Source: a virus
DNA length: 23,044 nucleotides
Direction: 5' to 3' (one strand)
Virus record (IMG/VR): IMGVR_UViG_3300006738_000094
Location: 1-23,044 of that record
A program made the translations under genes and the position numbers. The notes below the pieces were generated by a model. That model had not been told where the DNA came from. It searched no databases and was given only the letters and a program-made list of their open reading frames with translations. Positions 14,770 through 21,708 of this stretch are shown piece after piece. How positions within the stretch are numbered: position 1 is the stretch's first letter; every line of letters begins with the position of its first letter.

Positions 14770-15129
14770 TTATTTTGCCTTCTTTATAAGAGACATAGCA
14801 TCTCTCATAAAAGCTGTTACGTGTTTCTTATATGAATCTTTTAGGGGTTTTTGTAATTTAAAATTAACTGTATCTGCTTGAAATCGTTGTTCTAAATCAT
14901 ACATTACCTTACGAAGTTTACCTTCAACAGTTCCTAACTTATGTCCCAGTTTTTTAACTTTAACTACATCTTTTACATCTTCTGTTACAGATTCACAACT
15001 ACAAGAGGTTGTTCCACCACAACCACAATCATTATGTTTTTCCATAATACCTTTTAATGTTGGTAATGGTTCACCAAACGCTCTATCCCATACAGCCCCT
15101 TCTTTCAATAAATTTTTTAATTTAATCAT
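14770..15129 (-). CDS. Putative capsid-internal protein with FGEPLPTLK leader and cysteine cluster, 119 residues
   Basis: First gene after gp21. The leader MIKLKNLLKEGAVWDRAFGE continues PLPTLKGIMEKH and is shared with the 128-residue protein of the same run. L-K-E|G at 8-10 is a gp21-type site; V-T-E|D at 48-50 is a weaker one. Between them is a cysteine cluster, Cys35-x-Cys37 and Cys43-x-Cys45 (CGCGGTTSCSC), which could bind zinc or another metal, or form disulphides. The C-terminal 60 residues are a basic helix pair. No enzyme family recognised. It starts 13 bases after the gp21 stop and is directly followed by the 90-residue gene. Confidence 0.72.
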   Translation of the reverse strand: MIKLKNLLKEGAVWDRAFGEPLPTLKGIMEKHNDCGCGGTTSCSCESVTEDVKDVVKVKKLGHKLGTVEGKLRKVMYDLEQRFQADTVNFKLQKPLKDSYKKHVTAFMRDAMSLIKKAK

Positions 15130-15142
15130 AAGTTTTCTCTCG

Positions 15143-15757
15143 TTAACCTCTCATTATATCATTAATAATAGATTCTGCTTTACAATATACTCCACACGTT
15201 CTACCACTAACAGGTTCAATTCCTTCATTCATGGGATGCATAAATGCTCCGTGTGTTGATGGATTAGAAACAAAGTCAAATGCTATCAATTCAAAATCAG
15301 GTTGTACTTGTGTAGTTTGTGCGCCATCTTCAGCTTCACCAATAGTTTCTACTGAACCCATACCTCGTGAACTAATACCAAGTTTAATTCCTGATTTAAA
15401 TAATTCTTTTAAAATATTACCTGCAGGTGTTCCTAAAACTTCTACTTTACCTAATAGATTATCACCTTCCCAATGCATATCTTTTATATTATGAGAAACA
15501 TTCTGTAAATTCACTACAGACGACTCTGGATGATCTAATTCACCCATAGCTCTACTTTCTGCTATAAACTCTTTTGCATATTTTGTAGCTTCTCGTTCTA
15601 AAATTTCTTTCGGATATATTCTACCATTTTGATTTTCTGCTTCTGCTCTTTGTAAAACTCCGCGTACAATCAATTTTCCATCATTTTTTTTCATGGATTC
15701 AGTAATTTGTTCCTGTCTTACCTCAAATGGTAAGTAATCTACTATAAGTTGTCTCAT
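15143..15757 (-). CDS. gp21: Prohead core protease, gp21-like
   Basis: 204 residues (T4 gp21: 212). Serine protease of the herpesvirus-assemblin-like fold (MEROPS S78/U9-type phage prohead proteases). Seen: NGRIYPKEILERE (44-56), AMGELDHPESSVV (70-82) with the likely catalytic His76, and KLGISSRGMGSV (125-136) with the likely catalytic serine at 129-130; DFVSNPSTHGAFM (161-173) is also a family feature. It cleaves scaffold, major capsid protein and internal proteins after [L/I]-x-E inside the prohead. I-T-E|S at 18-20 could be an autocleavage site. ATG at 15757 has AGGTG 6 bases upstream. It lies between the small core genes and the leader-bearing gene run. Confidence 0.95.
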   Translation of the reverse strand: MRQLIVDYLPFEVRQEQITESMKKNDGKLIVRGVLQRAEAENQNGRIYPKEILEREATKYAKEFIAESRAMGELDHPESSVVNLQNVSHNIKDMHWEGDNLLGKVEVLGTPAGNILKELFKSGIKLGISSRGMGSVETIGEAEDGAQTTQVQPDFELIAFDFVSNPSTHGAFMHPMNEGIEPVSGRTCGVYCKAESIINDIMRG

Positions 15758-15765
15758 AATTACAC

Positions 15766-15969
15766 CTAACTCCGTGTTCTAATAATCTCGTCTTTTAAAG
15801 TCTCTAATTTTCGTATCCACTTATCTATAAATTTAATTGTTTCAACTTTATTAGGTTCTTGACCTTTTATTTTAGTCTCTTCAATTAACCAGCGGCGTTT
15901 TAAATTAGATAGACTTAAAAGCTTTCCCAAAAAATTAAGTCCATCCTCATTCCAAGATGGCTTGTTCAT
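15766..15969 (-). CDS. Small helical protein upstream of the protease
   Basis: 67 residues, not recognised. It is helical and charged (GLNFLGKLLSLSNLKRRWLI; IKFIDKWIRKLETLKDEIIR), in the interval that in T4 holds genes 67 and 68 (prohead core, 80 and 141 residues). It could be a positional counterpart of gp67, but it is basic, whereas T4 gp67 is acidic. There is no clear Shine-Dalgarno; it starts 8 bases after the preceding stop and is probably expressed by coupling. The gene is real rather than a shadow because it fits the packed gene order and strand. Confidence 0.6.
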   Translation of the reverse strand: MNKPSWNEDGLNFLGKLLSLSNLKRRWLIEETKIKGQEPNKVETIKFIDKWIRKLETLKDEIIRTRS

Positions 15970-15977
15970 AATAAAGA

Positions 15978-16427
15978 TTAATAAAGTTGACCGACTTTAT
16001 TTGCTAACTTTACTAATCTCTCACTAATTTTTCTCATCGCTTTATGTGTATTCTTCCAATATGATCTCGAATCAACACCCATCTCATTCTTTAATCTTAC
16101 ATTCATCTTTGTCAATTTATCAATTTCTGCAAGATGGTCTCGAATCTCTCTCATAGAATACCCAATTTTTTGTTTTGCTGTTAGAGTTTCATCATTTCTG
16201 TAATCGTGGTATTTACCTTCATTTACTTTACTATATCCAGTAGAATTAGTTGCTATCTTATTTTCTTTTTCTTTATCTTTTTTCTTTTTTCCCTGGAATG
16301 CATAAGGTGTTTTAGGTGGACCTTCTCCACCATCAATTGCACCTGTTACAGAAGCTTCGTGTAATTTTAACTCCTGCCTGATAACTTCTCTAATAAATTT
16401 TCTTAAAAGTTCAACTTTTGTGGACAT
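15978..16427 (-). CDS. Putative prohead core protein (gene 68 position) with LHE|A leader
   Basis: 149 residues. I chose ATG at 16427 rather than the upstream in-frame ATG at 16451: AAGGAG lies 7 bases before 16427 (AAGGAGCTTGAAAATG), and the longer form would overlap the upstream gene more. The leader MSTKVELLRKFIREVIRQEL-KLHE ends in L-H-E|A at 22-24, a gp21-type site, followed by ASVTGAIDGGEGPPKTPYAF, a segment I associate with a conserved small marine myovirus protein. The C-terminal 80 residues are helical. T4 gp68 (141 residues) holds the same place and has a core role, so a core function is likely but not shown. Confidence 0.72.
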   Translation of the reverse strand: MSTKVELLRKFIREVIRQELKLHEASVTGAIDGGEGPPKTPYAFQGKKKKDKEKENKIATNSTGYSKVNEGKYHDYRNDETLTAKQKIGYSMREIRDHLAEIDKLTKMNVRLKNEMGVDSRSYWKNTHKAMRKISERLVKLANKVGQLY

Positions 16428-17280
16428 TTTCAAGCTCCTTGACAAGTTCATAATATCTCATTAAAGTTAAAACCTGTTTTTCATTAACAAGTTTACCTCT
16501 TGTTAAATTACTTATCTGATTAATCGCTTCGGTTAATTTTATTTTAGTAACTTGATCAGTTACTTTTGGTAAATTAACTTTTAATTCTGTTTCAAGCTTT
16601 TGTGCTTCTTCATCAACAAAGTCACGTAAAGAATTTGTATTACTAACATTATTAATATAATTTTTTAATAGATTTTTTTGTGCTTCATTTAATGTCTTGT
16701 ATTTTTGATTAAATTTATCTACAAGAATTTCGTACGCCAGTAACCTTAAATCTTTATCTGATTTATTATATTCTTTTAAAACTTTTTCTTTAGCTTCTTT
16801 AGAACTAACTTTCTTACTTGTAATATGTTCTAAAATAGTAAATTTAGAATCTATAACAGCTTCTGGATTAAAAATTATAGGAGTACTTTCAACTAAAAAT
16901 ATATTATATACTGAAGCTAATAGTCTATAGTTAGTAATACGGCCGTTAAAAAAATCACTTGCGTTATAATTTTCTTTTATTTCTTTGATTAAGTTATATT
17001 TTTCACGACGAAGTTTAGAATTACTTAATCTCTGTCTTGATTCTAAGACAGCATCAAGTAATTGACTTGCTCTATTCTCAGATTCGTAATGTTTTTCTAA
17101 AAGTAAACGGTATAATTGGAGTTCTTTTCCAAGTTCACTATTTTCATTAAAGTATTTTTTTACTATCTTTACTGATTTTGTACTTTTACCGGCCAATACG
17201 TCTGCCGTTATCTGTCTTGTTAATAATTCAAAAAGAATACCTGTATTCTTTATCTTTGAATGTTTTAGTTTTCGAGCCAT
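16411..17280 (-). CDS. Conserved helical protein between portal and protease
   Basis: 289 residues, mostly helical and Lys/Glu-rich, family not named. The N-terminus MARKLKHSKIKNTGILFELLTRQITADVLAG is well structured and looks conserved; coiled-coil-like helices follow (RASQLLDAVLESRQRLSNSK; ELVKELENVHKS at the end). It lies after the portal gene and before the small core-type gene, where T4 has gp67. A role in prohead core or portal-core assembly is an inference from position. Start ATG 17280 has GGAG 9 bases upstream, and motif site 5 lies 35-42 bases upstream, so it probably opens a new transcript. Its end overlaps the next gene by 17 bases. Confidence 0.7.
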   Translation of the reverse strand: MARKLKHSKIKNTGILFELLTRQITADVLAGKSTKSVKIVKKYFNENSELGKELQLYRLLLEKHYESENRASQLLDAVLESRQRLSNSKLRREKYNLIKEIKENYNASDFFNGRITNYRLLASVYNIFLVESTPIIFNPEAVIDSKFTILEHITSKKVSSKEAKEKVLKEYNKSDKDLRLLAYEILVDKFNQKYKTLNEAQKNLLKNYINNVSNTNSLRDFVDEEAQKLETELKVNLPKVTDQVTKIKLTEAINQISNLTRGKLVNEKQVLTLMRYYELVKELENVHKS

Positions 17281-17314
17281 TATCCATTACTCCACTGTTT
17301 ATAGTACGTCATAA

Positions 17315-17322
17315 ATAAATAT
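17315..17322. promoter_or_regulatory. Recurrent intergenic AT motif (site 5 of 6)
   Basis: ATAAATAT on the + strand in the gap after the portal gene, 35-42 bases before the next ATG, the same distance as at site 2. Minus-strand context CTTTATATTTATTTATGA. A minus-strand TATAAACA at 17303-17296 is a weaker alternative. Confidence 0.45.
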
Positions 17323-17337
17323 AAAGTTACACAATAA

Positions 17338-19188
17338 TTAGTCAGTTGATATATCGTCATTTAAAGAACTTACCTCATTCTTATACTCTTCTTCAACTTC
17401 TGATGCTTCATTTATTATTTTTTTCTCATATTTACCAAAATTCATTGATTTTTTTAGTTTATCATAGTGTGCTAATGCTAAAGGTTTTCCATATTTACGT
17501 GAACTACTACCGCCTTTTTTCATATCGTGAGCTCCCAATGGGTCTCTACCTCTTGCACCACTATCTTTTCCATATTTACCACCTTCTTTCGGTCGTCCTG
17601 CACCGTCCCAACCTCCAGGTGGTGAACCACCTTCAGGACCCAAATCATTTAATTCATGACCTGTTCTACCCATTGCTAAATCAGATGGTGATCCTACTGA
17701 TTGTCCACTTTCTGCTGGGTCATTACCTTCAGTCTCAATTTGATCTCTTCTATATTTAGTTCTGTAATCTAAAACCTTCTGTTTATCCATTTCTACAATT
17801 TCTTCTTCTGTAAATCCATAAATATTTTTATAAACCCATTCTGATGAAACGATACCGTTACTAATCATATCTGTAGCTAAAGAAGTTTTCTTGTCCCATA
17901 ATTCAAGTTTTTCTTCTTCATAAATAGTAGATGGATTCGTTAATTCTAATTCAAAATTAACTAAATCTGCGTCTGTATATCCTTGTGCGTACAAATGAAC
18001 TATAGCTATCTTTGTTAATTCAGATAAAGTTATTCGTTGAACTCTTTCAATAGTACGAGCAAATCTAACATCCTCTGCTGCTAATGTTGCTTTTGAACCT
18101 ACTTCCTCTTCATATCCAAGAAATGCTTTAGGAATACGAAGTGAAGATAATAATTTATTTTTCAAATATTCAATGTCTTCTGTTGCTTCATAAGTTAATC
18201 CAGGTAGTGAATCTATACTTGTTCCACTATCACCACCACGAACTGGTAAGAAGAAATCTTCAGTAATATTTTGCATGTTATATTTTAAATTGTAATCACC
18301 TGTTCCTTCTTCTACAACTGGAGCCTTTTTCATTTTATTTACAATTTTTTGCATATAGTTATCAACTTCTGCAGGTGGAATATTACCAATATCAATTTTA
18401 AAAATTCTTTTTTCAGGTGCTCTCATAATTCTATGAATTAACATAGCGTCTTCCATAAGAGTTAACTGTTTCCAAATTTTACGACCACCTTCAACTTGTG
18501 ATTTACCGTATGGGAGATAATTAGAATCAGATAGTAATCTAAAATGAGCTACTTCATAATTTTCTAACTCTTCTCTCGTACTTGACTGTTCAGATTTATA
18601 TCTATGTTGAGATGTCATAGCTTCTATTAAAAATTTAACATACTCAGGATTTTCTGGATCCAGTCCTTCTAATCTTGACACATCATAAACTGATAATGGG
18701 ACTACATTAGTAATACCATATTTTTCATCAATTTCTAATTTTAAAAAGAAATCACCATATTTACACATATTACGAACCCAAGGCCAAAGATTAAATTCAA
18801 TGTTAATAATATCATAAAATAAATTATGTAATATTTCTTTAATTTGATTGTTATCTGTTTTAATTTCTAAAACTTCTCCATACTCAGATTTCATTGTAGA
18901 CTCATCTGCGTAAATATCAAGTGCAGAAGAAATAATTGCGTCATTATCCATTGATTCATAATCTTTAAACAAATTCAACCTCATTGACTTCGTTAACATC
19001 GAATCTGAATAACCACTCAAACCTGATCCTGTGAATATTTTTTGATATCTATCAATAAGATTGCTTCTTGCTGTAGATTGTGTTCGACTCGTATCGGCAA
19101 CTTTTAAACGTTTACCTCCTACATTTCTAACAATTACATTTGTTGAAAATAGTCTTCGTAATCTACTTCTTAATGTTGTATCAGCCAT
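17338..19188 (-). CDS. gp20: Portal vertex protein, gp20-like
   Basis: 616 residues (T4 gp20: 524). It forms the dodecameric portal through which DNA enters and to which the neck binds. Typical features: DNDAIISSALDIYADESTMK (81-100), the KYGDFFLKLEID block (143-154), RAPEKRIFKIDIGNIPP (256-272), DFFLPVRGGDSGTSIDSLPG (311-330) and the helix SLRIPKAFLGYEEE (349-362). The length excess is mainly a Gly/Pro-rich tail from about residue 495, ending in a charged helix with I-N-E|A at 592-595, a gp21-type site 22 residues from the C-terminus. ATG at 19188 has AGAGG 5 bases upstream and is 10 bases after the terminase stop. Genes 18 and 19, which lie between 17 and 20 in T4, are absent here. Confidence 0.96.
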   Translation of the reverse strand: MADTTLRSRLRRLFSTNVIVRNVGGKRLKVADTSRTQSTARSNLIDRYQKIFTGSGLSGYSDSMLTKSMRLNLFKDYESMDNDAIISSALDIYADESTMKSEYGEVLEIKTDNNQIKEILHNLFYDIINIEFNLWPWVRNMCKYGDFFLKLEIDEKYGITNVVPLSVYDVSRLEGLDPENPEYVKFLIEAMTSQHRYKSEQSSTREELENYEVAHFRLLSDSNYLPYGKSQVEGGRKIWKQLTLMEDAMLIHRIMRAPEKRIFKIDIGNIPPAEVDNYMQKIVNKMKKAPVVEEGTGDYNLKYNMQNITEDFFLPVRGGDSGTSIDSLPGLTYEATEDIEYLKNKLLSSLRIPKAFLGYEEEVGSKATLAAEDVRFARTIERVQRITLSELTKIAIVHLYAQGYTDADLVNFELELTNPSTIYEEEKLELWDKKTSLATDMISNGIVSSEWVYKNIYGFTEEEIVEMDKQKVLDYRTKYRRDQIETEGNDPAESGQSVGSPSDLAMGRTGHELNDLGPEGGSPPGGWDGAGRPKEGGKYGKDSGARGRDPLGAHDMKKGGSSSRKYGKPLALAHYDKLKKSMNFGKYEKKIINEASEVEEEYKNEVSSLNDDISTD

Positions 19189-19198
19189 TTTTACCTCT

Positions 19199-20782
19199 TT
19201 AGTTTATTAACCATTCTAACGATTCTTGTTCTTTATTTACATCCATAACCCAAGAATCATTTTGATTATCCATTGGTGTATAAGCGCCTTGATTTGAATT
19301 AATACCGCTTACAGCTTTCTTTTGTAATTCAATACCTTCAGCTCGTAATCTAAGAGCAGTTTCTCTAATCCACAAACCCATTGCATAAGACATAACTAAA
19401 TCATCGTTATAGCCTCTCATAGCTTCTGCTCTATTACCATTATAAATAAATACAAATAATTCATCAATAAGTCTCTGTGAATGTACTATTGATAACTTCT
19501 CTCTAAAAAATTCTTCTAATTTAGCTATAACTAACGGTCTTGTTTTCTGTGTTAAAGTAAATCCTGGTATTATTTGTTTTTCCATTCTATTAATTTTATT
19601 ATTTATTTGTTTATGTGTATCCACATATCGTAAATCTTTTGACATATAAAATAAATTCTCATATTCTCTGTCAATTACTTGTTGTATAGCAGCCCAACCA
19701 ATATTATTATTTTCAATTACTAACAATGCATTGTTATATTCTATTGCCATATTTACTAATAAGTTACCATAATCTCTTGTACTTAAACGACCTTTATATT
19801 CTGCTACTTGTTCTACGCTTTCTAATTCAAGTATATGAAATGCCGAATAATCTGTTGCATCTCCTCTACTAACATCTGCACATATTATATAATCTTTTGT
19901 ATAATTAGCTGGTTCCCATATCCATACATTACTATCAATACCCCGTTTTTCAACTGGGTCTTTAATTTGTGTAGTTCTGTATTCTTCTAAAATAAGACCG
20001 TCAATTACTGATTGTCCAGAAGTGATAAAATCACAATCACATTCTTGAGCCGCTAATGTAGGACCTAATAATTTATCTTGTTCATCTCTCCACTCTTGAT
20101 CTCTATCAGGATGTAATGTCCAATGTAATCTTGCAAAATTAAAATCATTCAATCCGTCTTCAGCCTCTACCCAAGTTTTATGAAACCAATTTCCAACACC
20201 ATTTGGTGTAGATAATGTAATACATTGACCACCTGTAGAAAGTGTCTGTGACGCTGCAGCCCATATTGTATCAATCTTATCAATAAATGCCGCTTCATCT
20301 AATACTAATAAAGATAATGCTTCTGAACGAGCGCTGTCTTCACCACTTGAAACTGCTTTTATTTGAGAACCATTTTTATACCTTAATGACAACTTATTAT
20401 CTTCAACACATCTTTGTTTTAACCAACTTGGTAGATTAGCATGCATCACTCTAACTTTTGTTACTAAATTTTTGGCAACCTCTTGTTTAGTAGCAATTAC
20501 TAATATATTTTTATCTTGATGAAATGTCATCATCCAAAGCGAATAACCTGCTGTAATAGTTGACATACCCAACTGTCTTGCTTTCAATACAATATTAAAG
20601 CGGTGTTGTACTAAATCTTCAACTACTTTTTCTTGAAAATGATATAAATGAAAAGGTATCTTTCCCTGTATTGGGTGTTGAATTACACAATACTTTTTCA
20701 TAAAATAAACAGGATCTGAAGCGCACTTTATGTACTCCTGTTTAATTACATCTTTTATCTGTCCTTTGGAATTACGTTCCAT
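19199..20782 (-). CDS. gp17: Large terminase subunit, gp17-like
   Basis: 527 residues (T4 gp17: 610). The ATPase domain has a Walker A region KARQLGMST (67-75), Walker B LLVLDEAAF (158-166) and coupling motif STPNG (191-195). The nuclease domain has ICADVSRGDATDYSAF (300-315) with the likely metal ligand Asp303, VIENNNIG (355-362) with Glu357, and YNDDLVMSYAM (458-468) with Asp460/461. It is the packaging motor and headful nuclease that docks on the portal encoded next. There is no Shine-Dalgarno before ATG 20782; the previous stop lies 1 base upstream (TAATATG), so translation is probably coupled to the small upstream gene. No recognisable gp16 precedes it; see the zinc-ribbon gene. Confidence 0.97.
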   Translation of the reverse strand: MERNSKGQIKDVIKQEYIKCASDPVYFMKKYCVIQHPIQGKIPFHLYHFQEKVVEDLVQHRFNIVLKARQLGMSTITAGYSLWMMTFHQDKNILVIATKQEVAKNLVTKVRVMHANLPSWLKQRCVEDNKLSLRYKNGSQIKAVSSGEDSARSEALSLLVLDEAAFIDKIDTIWAAASQTLSTGGQCITLSTPNGVGNWFHKTWVEAEDGLNDFNFARLHWTLHPDRDQEWRDEQDKLLGPTLAAQECDCDFITSGQSVIDGLILEEYRTTQIKDPVEKRGIDSNVWIWEPANYTKDYIICADVSRGDATDYSAFHILELESVEQVAEYKGRLSTRDYGNLLVNMAIEYNNALLVIENNNIGWAAIQQVIDREYENLFYMSKDLRYVDTHKQINNKINRMEKQIIPGFTLTQKTRPLVIAKLEEFFREKLSIVHSQRLIDELFVFIYNGNRAEAMRGYNDDLVMSYAMGLWIRETALRLRAEGIELQKKAVSGINSNQGAYTPMDNQNDSWVMDVNKEQESLEWLIN

Positions 20783-20783
20783 A

Positions 20784-21113
20784 TTAATATACTACGTGTA
20801 CAATTCCACCACTACCACTTACTTGTTTTACACCAATTTCATATAATGTTTTTAATGTAAAAGCTGAAGCGTCAACCGCGTCACCATCAACAGGTGTAAT
20901 AAACATTTCACCTGCAGCTGCCTCTTGTACTATAAATCCACTTGAACCTGCCAATGAAGCAGTGTACCACGTTGAACCAGATGTTTGACTTTTAATTCTA
21001 CTAAACTTAGCGTCATCTGATATAGTAGCCGCTTTATGACTTGATACATCAGTTTTACCGTGCGATCCTCGTGAAATCGTAGAACCGTATGCATCAGTTG
21101 TTATATTTGCCAT
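20784..21113 (-). CDS. Small beta-rich structural-type protein upstream of terminase
   Basis: 109 residues, rich in Ser, Thr, Gly and Ala, no Cys. MANITTDAYGSTISRGSHGK, then SGSTWYTASLAGSSGFIVQE (about 45-64) and a C-terminal IGVKQVSGSGGIVHVVY give a beta-sandwich-like profile. Such composition suits a virion surface or decoration protein rather than a small terminase, which would be helical. It has the best Shine-Dalgarno of its neighbourhood (GGGAG 7 bases before ATG 21113) and motif site 6 upstream, so it is likely well expressed. Terminase starts 1 base after its stop, so the gene may also set the translation rate of terminase. Function unknown. Confidence 0.7.
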   Translation of the reverse strand: MANITTDAYGSTISRGSHGKTDVSSHKAATISDDAKFSRIKSQTSGSTWYTASLAGSSGFIVQEAAAGEMFITPVDGDAVDASAFTLKTLYEIGVKQVSGSGGIVHVVY

Positions 21114-21148
21114 TTAATTTCTCCCAAATAATTAATATTCATGTATAT

Positions 21149-21156
21149 ATAAATAT
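21149..21156. promoter_or_regulatory. Recurrent intergenic AT motif (site 6 of 6)
   Basis: ATAAATAT (TATAAATA at 21148-21155) on the + strand, 36-43 bases before the 109-residue gene and 2 bases from the end of the zinc-ribbon gene. Minus-strand context GAATATTTATATATAC. Confidence 0.45.
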
Positions 21157-21157
21157 T

Positions 21158-21706
21158 CTATGTTAAAGAATCCTCTACTTTTTGTAAATGTTTTAAAGCC
21201 TCATCCGCCTGTTTTTTAAGTTGTTTAAAGTTACCTTCCCAGTTTTCTTTATCAACTGTATATCCATCTGCAGCTACCTGATTATAAAATGTCGGTATTT
21301 CTTGTTTTTTAAACTCTTTAAGTTTTTCTATTTCATCTCTTATCCATGATAACTTATTTTGCTTTACTTTTTCTTGTTCCCACTCATTATATGTACCGTC
21401 AATTCTCATTTTATTTTCTACTTTTATTTGACAATCAAAACAATGTTGATATAAATACCACATTTTTTCATCTAATTGTCTTTTCATTACTTTTTTACAT
21501 TCTGAACAGAACCAAGGCATCCTAGCTTCTTTAGTCACTTCTAATTTTTCATCAACTCTTTTTTGTTCTATTTCTTTTTCTTTCTGTAATTTCTTCTTAA
21601 ATTCTAAATCTTCTTGTGGAACAAAAATTCTCTTTTCAGGTGTTTCTCCCCTTAAAATAGACTGCATCGCCTTATTTTGTCGTACTCTTTCTCTATATCC
21701 TGACAT
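21158..21706 (-). CDS. Zinc-ribbon coiled-coil protein near terminase
   Basis: 182 residues. Residues 1-60 are basic and helical (MSGYRERVRQNKAMQSILRG, then a charged coiled coil). Cys67/Cys70 (CSEC) and Cys89/Cys92 (CFDC) form a four-cysteine zinc site; a second helical region follows (RDEIEKLKEFKKQ; QADEALKHLQKVED). It lies one gene upstream of gp17, where T4 has the small terminase gp16 overlapping gene 17. T4 gp16 is 164 residues and helical but has no such zinc ribbon, so equivalence is only a suggestion. ATG at 21706 is 2 bases after the previous stop (TAGTTATG). It could also be a DNA-binding packaging or transcription factor. Confidence 0.72.
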   Translation of the reverse strand: MSGYRERVRQNKAMQSILRGETPEKRIFVPQEDLEFKKKLQKEKEIEQKRVDEKLEVTKEARMPWFCSECKKVMKRQLDEKMWYLYQHCFDCQIKVENKMRIDGTYNEWEQEKVKQNKLSWIRDEIEKLKEFKKQEIPTFYNQVAADGYTVDKENWEGNFKQLKKQADEALKHLQKVEDSLT

Positions 21707-21708
21707 AA

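Noticed and set aside
16428-16451. Upstream in-frame ATG for the 149-residue protein (157-residue version)
   Set aside because: The internal ATG at 16427 has AAGGAG at good spacing, whereas the upstream ATG lacks one and increases overlap with the preceding gene.
17346-17759. 137-codon frame on the + strand
   Set aside because: It is opposite the portal C-terminal low-complexity tail; Leu/His-rich, no Shine-Dalgarno, and in conflict with a certain gp20 gene.
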